A DNA stretch of 64,000 nucleotides from Subtercola frigoramans. Lineage in GTDB: Bacteria > Actinomycetota > Actinomycetes > Actinomycetales > Microbacteriaceae. A program made the position numbers and the translations under genes. The notes under the pieces are model-generated. The model ran no database searches and was not told the origin of the DNA. It saw only the letters and a list, made by a program, of their open reading frames with translations. The stretch covers positions 1,674,001 to 1,738,000 of the forward strand of contig NZ_JAFBBU010000001.1 of assembly GCF_016907385.1 (NCBI RefSeq). Reading direction: 5' to 3'. Shown here one piece after another: positions 44,789 to 54,390 of the stretch; position 1 is the first letter of the stretch, and every line of letters starts with the position of its first letter.

Positions 44789-46909
44789 CTACGCGAGACC
44801 CAAAACGTCGAGCATCCATGCATATTCACAGGCCGTCTCCTTCCAGCGCGCATACCGGCCGCTGACACCGCCGTGACCTGCCGACATCTCTGTCTTCAGC
44901 AGGGGATTGGCTCCCGCTTCGCGCAGCCGGGCCACCCACTTGGCGGGTTCGACATAGAGCACTCGGGTGTCGTTGAGGCTTGTCATGGCGAGGATGCGCG
45001 GGTATTGTGCCCCATCGCGCACGTTCTCGTACGGCGAATACGACTTCATGTACGCGTAGACGCCCGGATCGTGGAGGGGATCGCCCCACTCATCCCATTC
45101 GATGACGGTGAGGGGCAGCGACGGGTCGAGAATCGAGGTGAGCGGGTCGACGAACGGCACCTGGGCGAGAATACCGGCAAAGAGTTCGGGTGCCTGGTTG
45201 GCGACCGCGCCCATCAGGAGTCCGCCAGCGCTGCCCCCCTGCGCCACGAGCAGGTCCGGGGTTGTCGCACCGATGTCGATGAGGTGTCGGGCGCACGCGA
45301 TGAAGTCGCTGAAGGTGTTGCGTTTCGTGAGGGTCTTGCCCGATTCGTACCACCAGCGGCCGAGTTCGCCGCCGCCGCGAACGTGGGCGATGGCGAAGAC
45401 GACCCCCCGGTCGAGCAGCGAGAGCCTCGCGACAGAGAACGAGGGGTCGATGCTCACCTCGTACGAGCCGTACCCATACAGGATGACCGGCTGCGCTCTG
45501 TCGTCGATGCTCCTGTCTCGTCGGTAGACCAGCGAGAGCGGCACGCGGGTTCCGTCGTCGGCCGTCGCCCATTCGCGCCGTTGGGTGTAGTCGCCGGGGT
45601 CGTAGTCACCGAGAACGGGCTGTTGTTTGAGAAGGCGCAGCTCACCGGTCGAGACGACGTAGTCGTACACCGTGGAGGGCGTGACGAACGAGGTGAAGCC
45701 GACTCGCAGGGTGGGTTGCGACCATTCGGGGTTACCGCCGGTTCCCACGGTGAACAGGGTCTCGGTGAAGGGGAGTTCGGTGAGTTCGCCGTACCCGGTG
45801 CCCGGTGTGGCGCCGAGCGCCATCACAGCGACCCGGCTCAGGGCGTCGCGGCGATACTCGACGCTGAGAAAGCCCGCGAAGGCATCGACGCCTTCGAGCC
45901 GCACGAGGGGGTCGTGGGCGAGGATGATCCGGTGACGTGACTCGTGGGTGGGATCATCCACTGCCACCTCCACCAGCTCGAAGTTGTCGCCGGTGGCATT
46001 GTGGGTGATGAGGAGCAGGTCTTCACCACCGACGACGGCGTGCTCGAGGGAGTATTCGACGCCCTCTGCGCGTGGCCAGACGACGGTGAACTCGCCGAGA
46101 GGTGTCGATGCGTCGAGAAGGCGGGATTCGCTTGTCACGCTTGATGCGGCTGCGATCTCGAGGTAGCGACGACTTCGCGTGAGGCCGACCCCCACCCAGA
46201 ATCGCTCGTCGGGTTCGGTGAAGACGGCCACATCGTCGGAGGCGGCAGTGCCGACTTCGTGGCGCCAGATGGTGTCAGGGCGCCAGGAGGGGTCCACGGT
46301 CGGGTAGAACACGAAGGTCGAATCGGCGCCGAAGGTGGCACCGGGCGAGGTGTCCTCGATCGTGTCGGGCAGGTCGACGCCGGTGCTGAGGTTTCGAATG
46401 CGAAGGGTGTATCGTTCGTCGCCAACGGTGTCGATGGCGTACGCGAGGTAGCTGCCGTCTGCACTCACGTCGAAACTTCCGAGCGAATAGAAGTCGTGGC
46501 CTTCGGCCCCGGCGTTGTCGTCGAGAACGATCACTTCGCCCGGCACGGCGACTCCGGGGTCGAGCACGGGTGGATTCCAGTCCTCCGGCGAAGCGATGGG
46601 GGCCCGCGCGTGCACGCCGTACTGGCTGCCTTCGATCGTGCGGGTGTAGTACCACCACGCTCCCTGGCGCACGGGAACAGAGAGGTCGGTTTCACGGGTC
46701 CGGCGCTTGATCTCCTCGAAGATGCTCTGCTGGAGACCGGCAAGGGGAAGCATCTGGCTGTCGGTCCAGTCGTTCTCCGCACGGAGGTGGGCGAGGACCT
46801 CGGCGTTCTCTTTGTCTCGGAGCCACTCGTAGTTGTCGATCACCACATCACCGTGGTGCTCTCGTTGGTGGGCGATCTTCTGTGCAATCGGGGGAGTACC
46901 GGTGGGCAT
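44789..46909 (-). CDS. ptrB: Oligopeptidase B-like S9 prolyl-oligopeptidase family peptidase
   Basis: A cytoplasmic serine peptidase that cleaves short peptides, usually after basic residues. The 706-residue protein opens with DNYEWLRDKENAEVLAHL, has a seven-bladed propeller, and a C-terminal hydrolase with GYGSYE, RGGGELGRWWYE, the nucleophile motif AQGGSAGGLLMG and the catalytic histidine in SAGHGGVSGRY. The product is close to the usual 680-720 residues. On this strand TACGGT is six bases before ATG 46909. CGGGGGAGTAC, the motif of the two-component locus, occurs inside its first codons (46889-46899), perhaps by chance. Confidence 0.93.
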   Translation of the reverse strand: MPTGTPPIAQKIAHQREHHGDVVIDNYEWLRDKENAEVLAHLRAENDWTDSQMLPLAGLQQSIFEEIKRRTRETDLSVPVRQGAWWYYTRTIEGSQYGVHARAPIASPEDWNPPVLDPGVAVPGEVIVLDDNAGAEGHDFYSLGSFDVSADGSYLAYAIDTVGDERYTLRIRNLSTGVDLPDTIEDTSPGATFGADSTFVFYPTVDPSWRPDTIWRHEVGTAASDDVAVFTEPDERFWVGVGLTRSRRYLEIAAASSVTSESRLLDASTPLGEFTVVWPRAEGVEYSLEHAVVGGEDLLLITHNATGDNFELVEVAVDDPTHESRHRIILAHDPLVRLEGVDAFAGFLSVEYRRDALSRVAVMALGATPGTGYGELTELPFTETLFTVGTGGNPEWSQPTLRVGFTSFVTPSTVYDYVVSTGELRLLKQQPVLGDYDPGDYTQRREWATADDGTRVPLSLVYRRDRSIDDRAQPVILYGYGSYEVSIDPSFSVARLSLLDRGVVFAIAHVRGGGELGRWWYESGKTLTKRNTFSDFIACARHLIDIGATTPDLLVAQGGSAGGLLMGAVANQAPELFAGILAQVPFVDPLTSILDPSLPLTVIEWDEWGDPLHDPGVYAYMKSYSPYENVRDGAQYPRILAMTSLNDTRVLYVEPAKWVARLREAGANPLLKTEMSAGHGGVSGRYARWKETACEYAWMLDVLGLA

Positions 46910-46915
46910 CCTTCA

Positions 46916-46921
46916 ACCGTA
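46916..46921 (-). promoter_or_regulatory. -10 element of a probable leaderless promoter for ptrB
   Basis: Reads TACGGT on the minus strand, six bases before ATG 46909. Confidence 0.45.
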
Positions 46922-47013
46922 CTCCGCGCCGGCACGGGTCGTCGGTCGCACTCTGCCGCCTGAGCACGGGCCGGATGCGTTACCGTGAGTGACGGAAGTA
47001 GAGGTAGAAGCAA

Positions 47014-48570
47014 ATGGCCCCTCAGATGCACATCGAGATCGAGCGGAAGTACGACGTCGATGCTGCGGCCGTCGTCCCCGATCTCACAGGCACGGGCCTG
47101 GTCGTGCGAGTGTCGCAGCCGTCGACCACGACTCTCGAAGCTGTCTACTACGACACCGCGGATCTCGCGCTCGCTTCGCAGCGCATCGTGCTGCGGCGCC
47201 GCACCGGTGGCGCAGACGAGGGCTGGCACATCAAACTGCCAGGAGACGAAGGACGCCTGGAGCTCCACTGGCCGCTGGGCGAGGACGGCCCCATTCCCGA
47301 CGCGGTTCTCGACCTGGTGATGGTGCACCTTCGGAACCGCCCTGTCGCACCGGTCGCCCGGATCAGCACGACCCGAACGACGACGTGCCTGTTCGGTGCC
47401 GACGAGGTCGCCATCGCCGAAGTCTGCGATGACCTCGTTTCTGCGGGAGATGTCGCCACCGGCCAGCTGAGGGTCTGGCGTGAATGGGAGGTCGAGCTCA
47501 CAGACGATGCTCCTGGGTCCCCGAAGAAGCGGGACGCCTTGCTGGATTCGATCGAGAAACAGCTCCGGGTGGCCGGGGCAAGCCCGGCTTCGAGCATCTC
47601 CAAACTCGCCCACGCGCTCGGAAAGGAGAAGCTCGGTGAGCTGGGGCCACGCTGGGTCCTGACCTCGCGGAGCACGGCCGGTGATGTACTGCGTGCCGCG
47701 ATCACGTCGCTCACCGAGAGGCTCATTGCCGCGGACCCACAGGTGAGGCAGGACGAGGCCGGCGCGATCCATGAGATGCGTTCCACAGTGCGGCGTCTGC
47801 GTAGCGTGTTCGCGAGTTACCGTGCCCTTCTCCCGGCGCCGGAATCACTGTCTTTGGAAGCCGAGCTCGAAGTCCTCGGTCAGGCCCTGGGTGCAGCCCG
47901 GGACCCCCAGGTCATGCACGACCGGGCCAGGAACCTCGTGCGGTCCCAGTCGAACAAGCGGATGCACGAGGCAGTGCTTGCCCGCGTCGTGGTGCAGAAG
48001 GAGGCCGAGTACCACAGGGCGCTCGAACGACTGCACGAGCTTATGACCAGCGACCGGTACTTCAGGTTGCTTGATGCGCTGGAGCACCTCGCTACCCGTG
48101 CGACTCTGCCCAAGGCCGCGCAGCGTGCCGCGGCGCGGGCGCTTGCAGAGGGGATCGTAAGCGACTATTCCCGCGTGAAGCGGAGGATGGCCGGCGTCAA
48201 CCAGGCTGCCAATGCCACGGAATGGAACCAACGGACTCACCGGGTTCGCAAGGCTGCGCGCCGCCTTCGATTCGCCGTCGAGGCGCTCAGCACGGGAGAA
48301 ACCGCGATCTTCGGGGAGAAGGCCGGGAGACTCGCACGCGCAGCCGAGGGGGTACAGACGGCCTTGGGTGAATACCGCGACAGCATGCTGTTGCAGCAGC
48401 TCCTGCTCGCCAGCTCAGAATCGGCGTTTGCGGAGGGGGAGAACACCTTCGGCTATGGGCGGCTCCACGCCATCGAGCAGCAGCGTTCCGACAACGCGAT
48501 CGAAGAGTACAGTCGTGCCCGCGACGAGTTCACGGCAGCCAAGAAATGGCTTCCATCGCGATCCCGATAG
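47014..48570 (+). CDS. CYTH-CHAD domain protein
   Basis: The 518-residue protein joins a CYTH triphosphate-tunnel domain (EIERKYDVD at the start, YYDTADLALASQRIVLRRRTG, GWHIKLPGDEGR, WREWEVELTD) to a C-terminal helical CHAD domain rich in histidine and arginine (IHEMRSTVRRLRSVFASYRALL, RTHRVRKAARRLRFAVEAL). CYTH enzymes hydrolyse triphosphates or polyphosphate; CHAD domains bind polyphosphate. Together they point to polyphosphate metabolism. ATG 47014 follows GAGG at a slightly long spacing. Confidence 0.92.
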   Translation: MAPQMHIEIERKYDVDAAAVVPDLTGTGLVVRVSQPSTTTLEAVYYDTADLALASQRIVLRRRTGGADEGWHIKLPGDEGRLELHWPLGEDGPIPDAVLDLVMVHLRNRPVAPVARISTTRTTTCLFGADEVAIAEVCDDLVSAGDVATGQLRVWREWEVELTDDAPGSPKKRDALLDSIEKQLRVAGASPASSISKLAHALGKEKLGELGPRWVLTSRSTAGDVLRAAITSLTERLIAADPQVRQDEAGAIHEMRSTVRRLRSVFASYRALLPAPESLSLEAELEVLGQALGAARDPQVMHDRARNLVRSQSNKRMHEAVLARVVVQKEAEYHRALERLHELMTSDRYFRLLDALEHLATRATLPKAAQRAAARALAEGIVSDYSRVKRRMAGVNQAANATEWNQRTHRVRKAARRLRFAVEALSTGETAIFGEKAGRLARAAEGVQTALGEYRDSMLLQQLLLASSESAFAEGENTFGYGRLHAIEQQRSDNAIEEYSRARDEFTAAKKWLPSRSR

Positions 48571-48631
48571 GCTGACAGCACACTGCAGGCGGCCGCGAGT
48601 GGGCTAGCGGCCCTCATTGACGGGGCTAGTC

Positions 48632-49783
48632 ATGAAAAATCGCACCTCGCATTCCAGATCTCAGGCTCGTTTCGACGGTTCGGGTGCGCGTGTGCCGGAA
48701 CCAGACGCCCACGGCAACGGCTCGCCGCCAGCCGATCAGACGGCGTTCCTGGAGGCGGACGACGAAGCGAACGCTGCCGCCATCACCGACAGGATCACCG
48801 ATGTCCTGACCGAAGCGCTGCCCGGCAGGAGTGGAGGGGAAGGCCCGGAGGGCCCCGCCCAGACGTTCTCTCGCTCGCGGTTGCGCTCGTTCGGCTTCAC
48901 GCGGAGCGATGAGGGGCAGGCCGCGTGGAACGCGGCTGCGGAATGGCCGCTCACTGTGGTATCGATCGTTTTTCTGATCGCCTACTCCTGGGACGTCATC
49001 GGCAATCTCAAGGGTGCGGCGAACATTGCCGCCGAGATCGTCATGTGGGCCGTCTGGGCGTTCTTCGTGGTCAACTACGTCGCCAACCTGGTACTCGCCC
49101 CGCGCAGGCTGCGATGGTTCTTCACGCACATTCTCGAATTCCTGATCGTGGCTCTGCCCATGCTCCGCCCGCTGCGGCTGCTCCGGCTGGTCATGCTGTG
49201 GACGGTCCTGCAGAGAACGGCCGGTACCGCCTTCCGGGGCAGGGTGGCGACCTATGTGATCGGTTCGGCAAGCCTGCTCGTGCTGATAGCTGCGCTGGGC
49301 ATCCTCGATGCGGAACAGAACACGCCCGGTGCGTCGATCACGAACTTCGGAGACGCGGTGTGGTGGGCATTCGTGACGATCACGACCGTCGGATATGGCG
49401 ACTATGTTCCGATCACCGGTGAGGGGCGCCTGATTGCCGTCGGCCTGATGATCGCGGGAATCGCCCTTCTGGGTGTGATCACCGCGACGCTGGCCAGTTG
49501 GCTCGTCGACCGGGTGCGCAGCGGCGAGGCGCGAGTCGAGAGCGCGAATGTCGATCACATCGATGCCCTGGCGACGCAGCTGGAAGAGCTGAGGGTGGAG
49601 CTGGCCCGATCACACGAATCGTTCGCCGAAGAGATCGCGACGCTCCGTCGGGCAAACCTTCAGAAGGGGCCGATGAGTGCTGCGCGTTTCAACTCACGTG
49701 CACAGCGGGGCGCAGCTTCACGTCTTTCTCAGCCTCGCGGAGCACTTCGCGGGTCACCGGGGCAACCTCGCCGCCGCCCGTGA
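48632..49783 (+). CDS. Ion channel with K+ selectivity filter
   Basis: The 383-residue protein has a charged N-terminal region of about 95 residues, a multi-helix sensor-like segment ([61 protein letters not shown]) and a pore with [20 protein letters not shown] containing the K+ filter TVGYGD, then a final helix and a coiled tail. The arginine-spaced fourth segment suggests voltage gating. Start ATG 48632 is chosen over TTG 48617. Its last 95 bases overlap the convergent permease gene; the overlapping tail is Arg/Ser-rich and may be dispensable. Confidence 0.87.
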   Translation: MKNRTSHSRSQARFDGSGARVPEPDAHGNGSPPADQTAFLEADDEANAAAITDRITDVLTEALPGRSGGEGPEGPAQTFSRSRLRSFGFTRSDEGQAAWNAAAEWPLTVVSIVFLIAYSWDVIGNLKGAANIAAEIVMWAVWAFFVVNYVANLVLAPRRLRWFFTHILEFLIVALPMLRPLRLLRLVMLWTVLQRTAGTAFRGRVATYVIGSASLLVLIAALGILDAEQNTPGASITNFGDAVWWAFVTITTVGYGDYVPITGEGRLIAVGLMIAGIALLGVITATLASWLVDRVRSGEARVESANVDHIDALATQLEELRVELARSHESFAEEIATLRRANLQKGPMSAARFNSRAQRGAASRLSQPRGALRGSPGQPRRRP

Positions 49784-51698
49784 TGAGGAACTTGAGCATG
49801 TTCGAGAGGGGATTGCCTTCCGTCCATTCGAAGTAGATCTCGGGCACGACGCCCGTCTCGTCGCGAATGGTCAGCAGCACGACGGCAAGCGTGTTCGGGA
49901 TGTTTCCGCTTCGAACTTCGAGTACGCGGTAGCCGTGTTTGGTGACACCGCGAACGACGAGGTCTTCTTCGAAGTCTGAGGAGTCGGCGGCGTAGACCTC
50001 CACGAAGATCACCCTCGCGCTGGTCGGAATGTGGCTGTCGTGCCGCTCTTCCTTGTTCTTGGCGCGGTATTCGAGCGCGCTACCGTCGTCTGGTTCGTTG
50101 GCGATGAGGTTGATGACCCCTCGATCTGCGTCGGCTCGAACGAACGCCAGGGCCGACTCATCGAGGGTCACCGAGGTCGCCCGGAGCTGGAACGACCGCT
50201 GGATGCGTGAGACGAGCGAGATTCCGAGGATCCCGACGATGAAGAGCGCGGCAATCTTCACTCCGTCCGGGCGTTCGAAGACGTTCGCCACTGTCGTGTA
50301 CAGGAACACGATAGAGACGATTCCGAAGCCGATCGTACGCTTGGGCTGTTTCTGCCTGCGCGCAGAGAGCGTCACAGCAACCGAGGCCGAGGTGATGAGC
50401 ACGAGCACACCGGTGGCGTAGGCGCCACCTTGAGCATCGACGCTTGCATTGAACGCGATGGTGATGATGAAGGCGATCGCCGTGAAGACGAGCACGAGTG
50501 GACGGACAGCCCGAACCCATTGGGGGGCCATCCCGTATCTCGGCAGGTACCTCGGCACGAGGTTCAGGAGCCCGGCCATCGCCGACGCCCCAGCGAACCA
50601 GAGGATGGCGATGGTGCTGATGTCGTAGAACGTACCGAACCCTGCGCCCAGGTACTCATGGGCCAGGTAGGCCAGTGCCCTGCCGTTCGCTGCCCCGCCC
50701 GCCTGGAATTCGGACTGGGGTATCAGCAGCGTGGTGACGATACTCGACGCGATGAGGAATGAACTCATGATGAGTGCTGCGGTCGTGAGCAGGCGCCAGG
50801 TTCCGCGGATTCGTCCCGTCGGATGCTCCGGGGTGTCGCTCGGAGAACCCGTGATCTGGGGCATGACGGCCACGCCGGTCTCGAAACCAGAGAGCCCGAG
50901 CGCCAGTTTGGGGAACACGATCAGTGCGATTCCGACCATGACCAAGGGGTTGCCGTGCTGGGCATTGAGGGCCGACCACCAGTCGCTGATCACCACGGTG
51001 TTCTCGAAGACATGGGCGATCGAGACGACGACCACCACCAGGTTCAGGACGAGGTAGACGGCGACCAGCACCGTTGCGATGCCGATCGCCTCTTTGAACC
51101 CGCGGATGAAGACGGCTCCGAGGAGTGCGACCAGCACGAGGGTGATGATCACCTCGTTGCCATGGAACCATGACGGGGCGAAGGGATTCTCGATGGCGTG
51201 GGCTGTTGCGTCTGCCGCTGACAGGGTGATGGTGATCATGAAATCGGTGGCGGCGAACCCGAGCAGAACGAGCACGAACAGCTTGCCGCCCCACCAGGGC
51301 AGCAGCCGCTCGAGCATGGCGATGGATCCCTCGCCCTTGAAGCTCTCCTTGGCGACACGGCGATACACCGGAAGGGCACCGAAGAGCGTGAGCAGCACGA
51401 GCACAATGGTCGCGAACGGCGAGAGGAGCCCTGCAGCCAGGGCAGCGATCGCCGGCTGGTAGCCGAGGGTTGAGAAGTAGTCGACGCCGGTCAGGCACAT
51501 GACTCGCCACCAGCTGTGCGTCTTCTCGGCCTTCGCTGCGTACGAACCCTGGTATCGGCCGGACTGGTCGAGGAGACCTTGCAGCAGCCAGTACTTCACT
51601 CGCCCGTTCGGGCGCGTATCACCGTCGGTGATGACGTGGTGAGCGGTCTCGCCGATGGACTCATTCCGGGGCTCGGGCTCTGGCGCGATTGTGGGCAC
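49689..51698 (-). CDS. APC-superfamily amino-acid permease-like transporter with C-terminal cytosolic domain
   Basis: The 669-residue protein has about 12 membrane helices from residue 65 ([20 protein letters not shown], a typical APC opening) to about 510, followed by a cytosolic domain of about 150 residues ([39 protein letters not shown]). Many actinobacteria carry such permeases. The substrate is unknown; amino acids or potassium-linked uptake are possible. TATGGT is six bases before GTG 51698. The 3' end overlaps the channel gene by 95 bases, tail to tail. Confidence 0.87.
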   Translation of the reverse strand: MPTIAPEPEPRNESIGETAHHVITDGDTRPNGRVKYWLLQGLLDQSGRYQGSYAAKAEKTHSWWRVMCLTGVDYFSTLGYQPAIAALAAGLLSPFATIVLVLLTLFGALPVYRRVAKESFKGEGSIAMLERLLPWWGGKLFVLVLLGFAATDFMITITLSAADATAHAIENPFAPSWFHGNEVIITLVLVALLGAVFIRGFKEAIGIATVLVAVYLVLNLVVVVVSIAHVFENTVVISDWWSALNAQHGNPLVMVGIALIVFPKLALGLSGFETGVAVMPQITGSPSDTPEHPTGRIRGTWRLLTTAALIMSSFLIASSIVTTLLIPQSEFQAGGAANGRALAYLAHEYLGAGFGTFYDISTIAILWFAGASAMAGLLNLVPRYLPRYGMAPQWVRAVRPLVLVFTAIAFIITIAFNASVDAQGGAYATGVLVLITSASVAVTLSARRQKQPKRTIGFGIVSIVFLYTTVANVFERPDGVKIAALFIVGILGISLVSRIQRSFQLRATSVTLDESALAFVRADADRGVINLIANEPDDGSALEYRAKNKEERHDSHIPTSARVIFVEVYAADSSDFEEDLVVRGVTKHGYRVLEVRSGNIPNTLAVVLLTIRDETGVVPEIYFEWTEGNPLSNMLKFLITGGGEVAPVTREVLREAEKDVKLRPAVHVS

Positions 51699-51704
51699 AG
51701 ACCT

Positions 51705-51710
51705 ACCATA
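51705..51710 (-). promoter_or_regulatory. -10 element of a probable leaderless promoter for the APC permease
   Basis: Reads TATGGT on the minus strand, six bases before GTG 51698. Confidence 0.5.
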
Positions 51711-51764
51711 CGACCCGCGAGTCGGTCTGGATTCCTGTCGGGGTCAGGCTGGAGTTCGGGTGGG

Positions 51765-52610
51765 TCAGTGCAGGTTCCAGGCCGGAACGATGTCGAATCC
51801 GTTATCGAGGAGGCCGCGCCGGAGGAACGCCTCCAGGTCGTCTGCTGCGCCGGCAGAATACCCGACAGCACGAGGGAACTCGGCCCAGAGCAGGGATTCT
51901 GGCCGGTAGTCGATCACCCGCACTGCAACGGCGGCTTCGCGCAGCAACTCGGGCAGGTCTTCGCGGGGATCCGGCGTTCCGGAGACGGCATCCCGCTGCA
52001 GGAGGGTAGGCGGGAGCTCACTGAGGCGAGCGACCAGCGAGACCACCTCGGCCTCCGCTGTCGCTGGTGGCCCGATCAGCAGTGCGAAGTCCGGCGAGAT
52101 CAGCGCCTGGCGTGCAAGCTGGGGCGCACCGCCTTCGAGCGAATCACGCGCACGCATGGCGGTTCTCGCGGCCAGGGCAGCTCCGTCTCCGGTGCCGACG
52201 ACGGCAAGCAGGGCAGACGGGGCTTCCGATGCACACTGTTCCAGAGCACGGAATGCCGCCTCCTTCGCATCGCCAGCGCTCTCGCCGGTGTGGACCACCA
52301 CAACCGTCAGCGACAGCCGGCGGCACAGCCTGCTTGCCAGCCACGCGCCGGTGCGTGCGCCGTGCCAGCGCAGTTCCGAACTGTCGGCGAAGTACAACAC
52401 CACGGGAATCGGCCCATGTGCACCCGGAGCGAGAGAGGGGGAATACCAGCGAAGCGAGACGTGCTCGAACGGTGCCCCCAACGCGGAGTCGCGCATCTTC
52501 AGGCCCTTCACCCGATCGGAGGCGTAATGCCGGCGTACGGGGCTGAAGTGGGTGACCGCCCACCGTCGAAGACCGGGTCGGGGTTCTGGCTGGAGCGCTG
52601 CACTCATCAC
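51765..52610 (-). CDS. Alpha/beta-hydrolase-like protein with altered nucleophile position
   Basis: The 281-residue protein has the rhythm of an alpha/beta-hydrolase: PIPVVLYFADSSEL (first strand), LSLTVVVVHTGESAGDA, LLAVVGTGDGAALAARTAMRA in place of a GxSxG elbow, ALISPDFALLIG, and AVRVIDYRPESLLWAEFP at the C-terminus. At the elbow the usual Ser appears to be Gly, and the oxyanion HGGG motif reads FADSS, so catalysis by the classic triad is doubtful. It lies 66 bases after the divergently read permease start region, on the same strand. Function unknown. Confidence 0.6.
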   Translation of the reverse strand: MMSAALQPEPRPGLRRWAVTHFSPVRRHYASDRVKGLKMRDSALGAPFEHVSLRWYSPSLAPGAHGPIPVVLYFADSSELRWHGARTGAWLASRLCRRLSLTVVVVHTGESAGDAKEAAFRALEQCASEAPSALLAVVGTGDGAALAARTAMRARDSLEGGAPQLARQALISPDFALLIGPPATAEAEVVSLVARLSELPPTLLQRDAVSGTPDPREDLPELLREAAVAVRVIDYRPESLLWAEFPRAVGYSAGAADDLEAFLRRGLLDNGFDIVPAWNLH

Positions 52611-52674
52611 TGTTCACGATAGTCCCCGACAGCCGACAGCCGCCAGCGTCAGGAGCGGGACAGGCAAAAAGCCG

Positions 52675-54369
52675 TCAGCGGCGGTTGCGCGTCATCGCCG
52701 AGGTGTCGAGTGCCAACTGCTCGGAGTCGATGCCGCGCAGAACACTCCGCATGACCTCTTCGTCGAGTTCGCCGTTGTTGCGTTCGCGGATGATGATCGA
52801 CCGACGGTGGTCGAGAAGCTCACGGCGCAGTTCGGTGAGCTCTGGTCCGGTCAACCGGGGAGCCCGCACAGTCGAGGTGTCGACCCCGGCGGAGTCGATG
52901 TCCTGTTCTTCGAGGTCGTGCTCGTCGAGCAACACCGCGACCTGGCGCTCGAACTGGCTCACCAGCGTACTCAGTGATCGGTCGAGTTCCGCGGTTCCGT
53001 AGCGGGCGGCCCACTCATCGTGATGCTCGTCGATGTAGTCCTTGGTCTCCCGAACACTCCGTTCGAAGATGCGAACTTCGTCTTCGGCATCGCGTTCTGC
53101 CTGGCCGAGGTCGGCGACGGATAGTCTTCGTATGACCCACGGCAGGCTCAACCCCTGCACGACCAGGGTGCCGATCGTCACGACGAAGGCCACGAGGTTG
53201 ATGGTGTCGCGTTGCGCGACGGGCCCGGCGGCCGTCATCACGGGGACAGCAGCGGCCGCAGCAAGGGTGACGACACCCCGCATTCCCGACCACGAGATGA
53301 CAGCGAGTTCCTGCCAGGAGAGTTCCGGCTCGTGCTTCGAAGCCAGGTGGCGCAGTATCGGGATCTTCTTCTGCGCGCGGGCCTGCCATCGCGCGCGGAA
53401 ATAGGCGGTGTAGACGAACACCGGCCTGACGAGGATGACCACCGCGAGGACGGCGGCGGCGAGACCGATGGTCTTCGCAAGGCCCAGTGTGTTCGATGCC
53501 ACGTTCTGTGTGACGGTGAATACCTGGAGGCCGATGAGTGCGAAGACGAAGCCTTCGAGCAGGAGGTCGATCGAACTCCAGACCGGCCGTTCCTGCAGTC
53601 TCGTCTCATAGCCGGTCTTCGGCGAGTTGTAACCGATGTACAGGCCTGCAGCAACGACAGCGAGAACTCCTGACCCGTGGAGCGCCTCGCCAGCGGCGTA
53701 CGCACCGAAGGGAACAAGAAGACCGAGCGTTGCCGCCACCACCGAATCACTCAGTCTGACTCTCACGAACTGCACCACGACCCCGATGGTGAGCCCGACG
53801 ACGACCCCGACGACGATCGCGAGCACGAAGGTGCCGATGACTCCTCCGAAGCTCAGCGCCGACCCCCCGATGATCGCAATGAAGACCCGGAAAAGTGTGA
53901 GCGCTGCGGCATCGTTGATGAGACTCTCACCCGAGAGAACGGTCATGACTCCGCGCGGGAGCCCGAGGCGTCGCCCGATTGCCGCCGCGGAGACTGCGTC
54001 GGGCGGGGCGACGATTGCCCCGAGCAGCAAGGCGCCAGGCAGGGTCAAGTCGGGGACGATCCAGTAGGCGATGAGCCCCACAACCACGGTGGTCACGATG
54101 ACGAGGCCGACACCCAACCGTCTGATGTGACGAACGCTCTGGGTGAAGTTCTGGAAGGACACGTCGAGAGCTGCCGAGTAGAGCAGTGGAGGCAGCACGA
54201 CGGTGAGAATGACCTCGGAGTCGATCTCCACCGGTGGGATGCCCGGAATGAACGACACACCGAGTGCAACCGCAACGACGAGCAGTGGCGCCGGCCAGCC
54301 TCGCCACCGCGCAAATGCGCTCACAGCAAGTGAACCCGCGAGGATGAGCAGAAGTTCAGGGGTGTTCAT
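52675..54369 (-). CDS. Na+/H+ antiporter, CPA1 (NhaP) family
   Basis: A 564-residue antiporter with about 12 membrane helices, including LGAIVAPPDAVSAAAIGRRLG (the family LGAxxAPTDAV-type site) and SLINDAAALTLFRV with the conserved Asn-Asp pair, then WSGMRGVVTLAAAAAVPV. A charged cytosolic tail of about 140 residues follows. It exchanges Na+ or K+ for protons. Start ATG 54369 has TAAGGT eight bases upstream on this strand. Confidence 0.92.
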   Translation of the reverse strand: MNTPELLLILAGSLAVSAFARWRGWPAPLLVVAVALGVSFIPGIPPVEIDSEVILTVVLPPLLYSAALDVSFQNFTQSVRHIRRLGVGLVIVTTVVVGLIAYWIVPDLTLPGALLLGAIVAPPDAVSAAAIGRRLGLPRGVMTVLSGESLINDAAALTLFRVFIAIIGGSALSFGGVIGTFVLAIVVGVVVGLTIGVVVQFVRVRLSDSVVAATLGLLVPFGAYAAGEALHGSGVLAVVAAGLYIGYNSPKTGYETRLQERPVWSSIDLLLEGFVFALIGLQVFTVTQNVASNTLGLAKTIGLAAAVLAVVILVRPVFVYTAYFRARWQARAQKKIPILRHLASKHEPELSWQELAVISWSGMRGVVTLAAAAAVPVMTAAGPVAQRDTINLVAFVVTIGTLVVQGLSLPWVIRRLSVADLGQAERDAEDEVRIFERSVRETKDYIDEHHDEWAARYGTAELDRSLSTLVSQFERQVAVLLDEHDLEEQDIDSAGVDTSTVRAPRLTGPELTELRRELLDHRRSIIIRERNNGELDEEVMRSVLRGIDSEQLALDTSAMTRNRR

Positions 54370-54377
54370 GAACACCA

Positions 54378-54383
54378 ACCTTA
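54378..54383 (-). promoter_or_regulatory. -10 element of a probable leaderless promoter for the antiporter
   Basis: Reads TAAGGT on the minus strand, eight bases before ATG 54369, slightly longer than the others. Confidence 0.35.
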
Positions 54384-54390
54384 GATCGGC

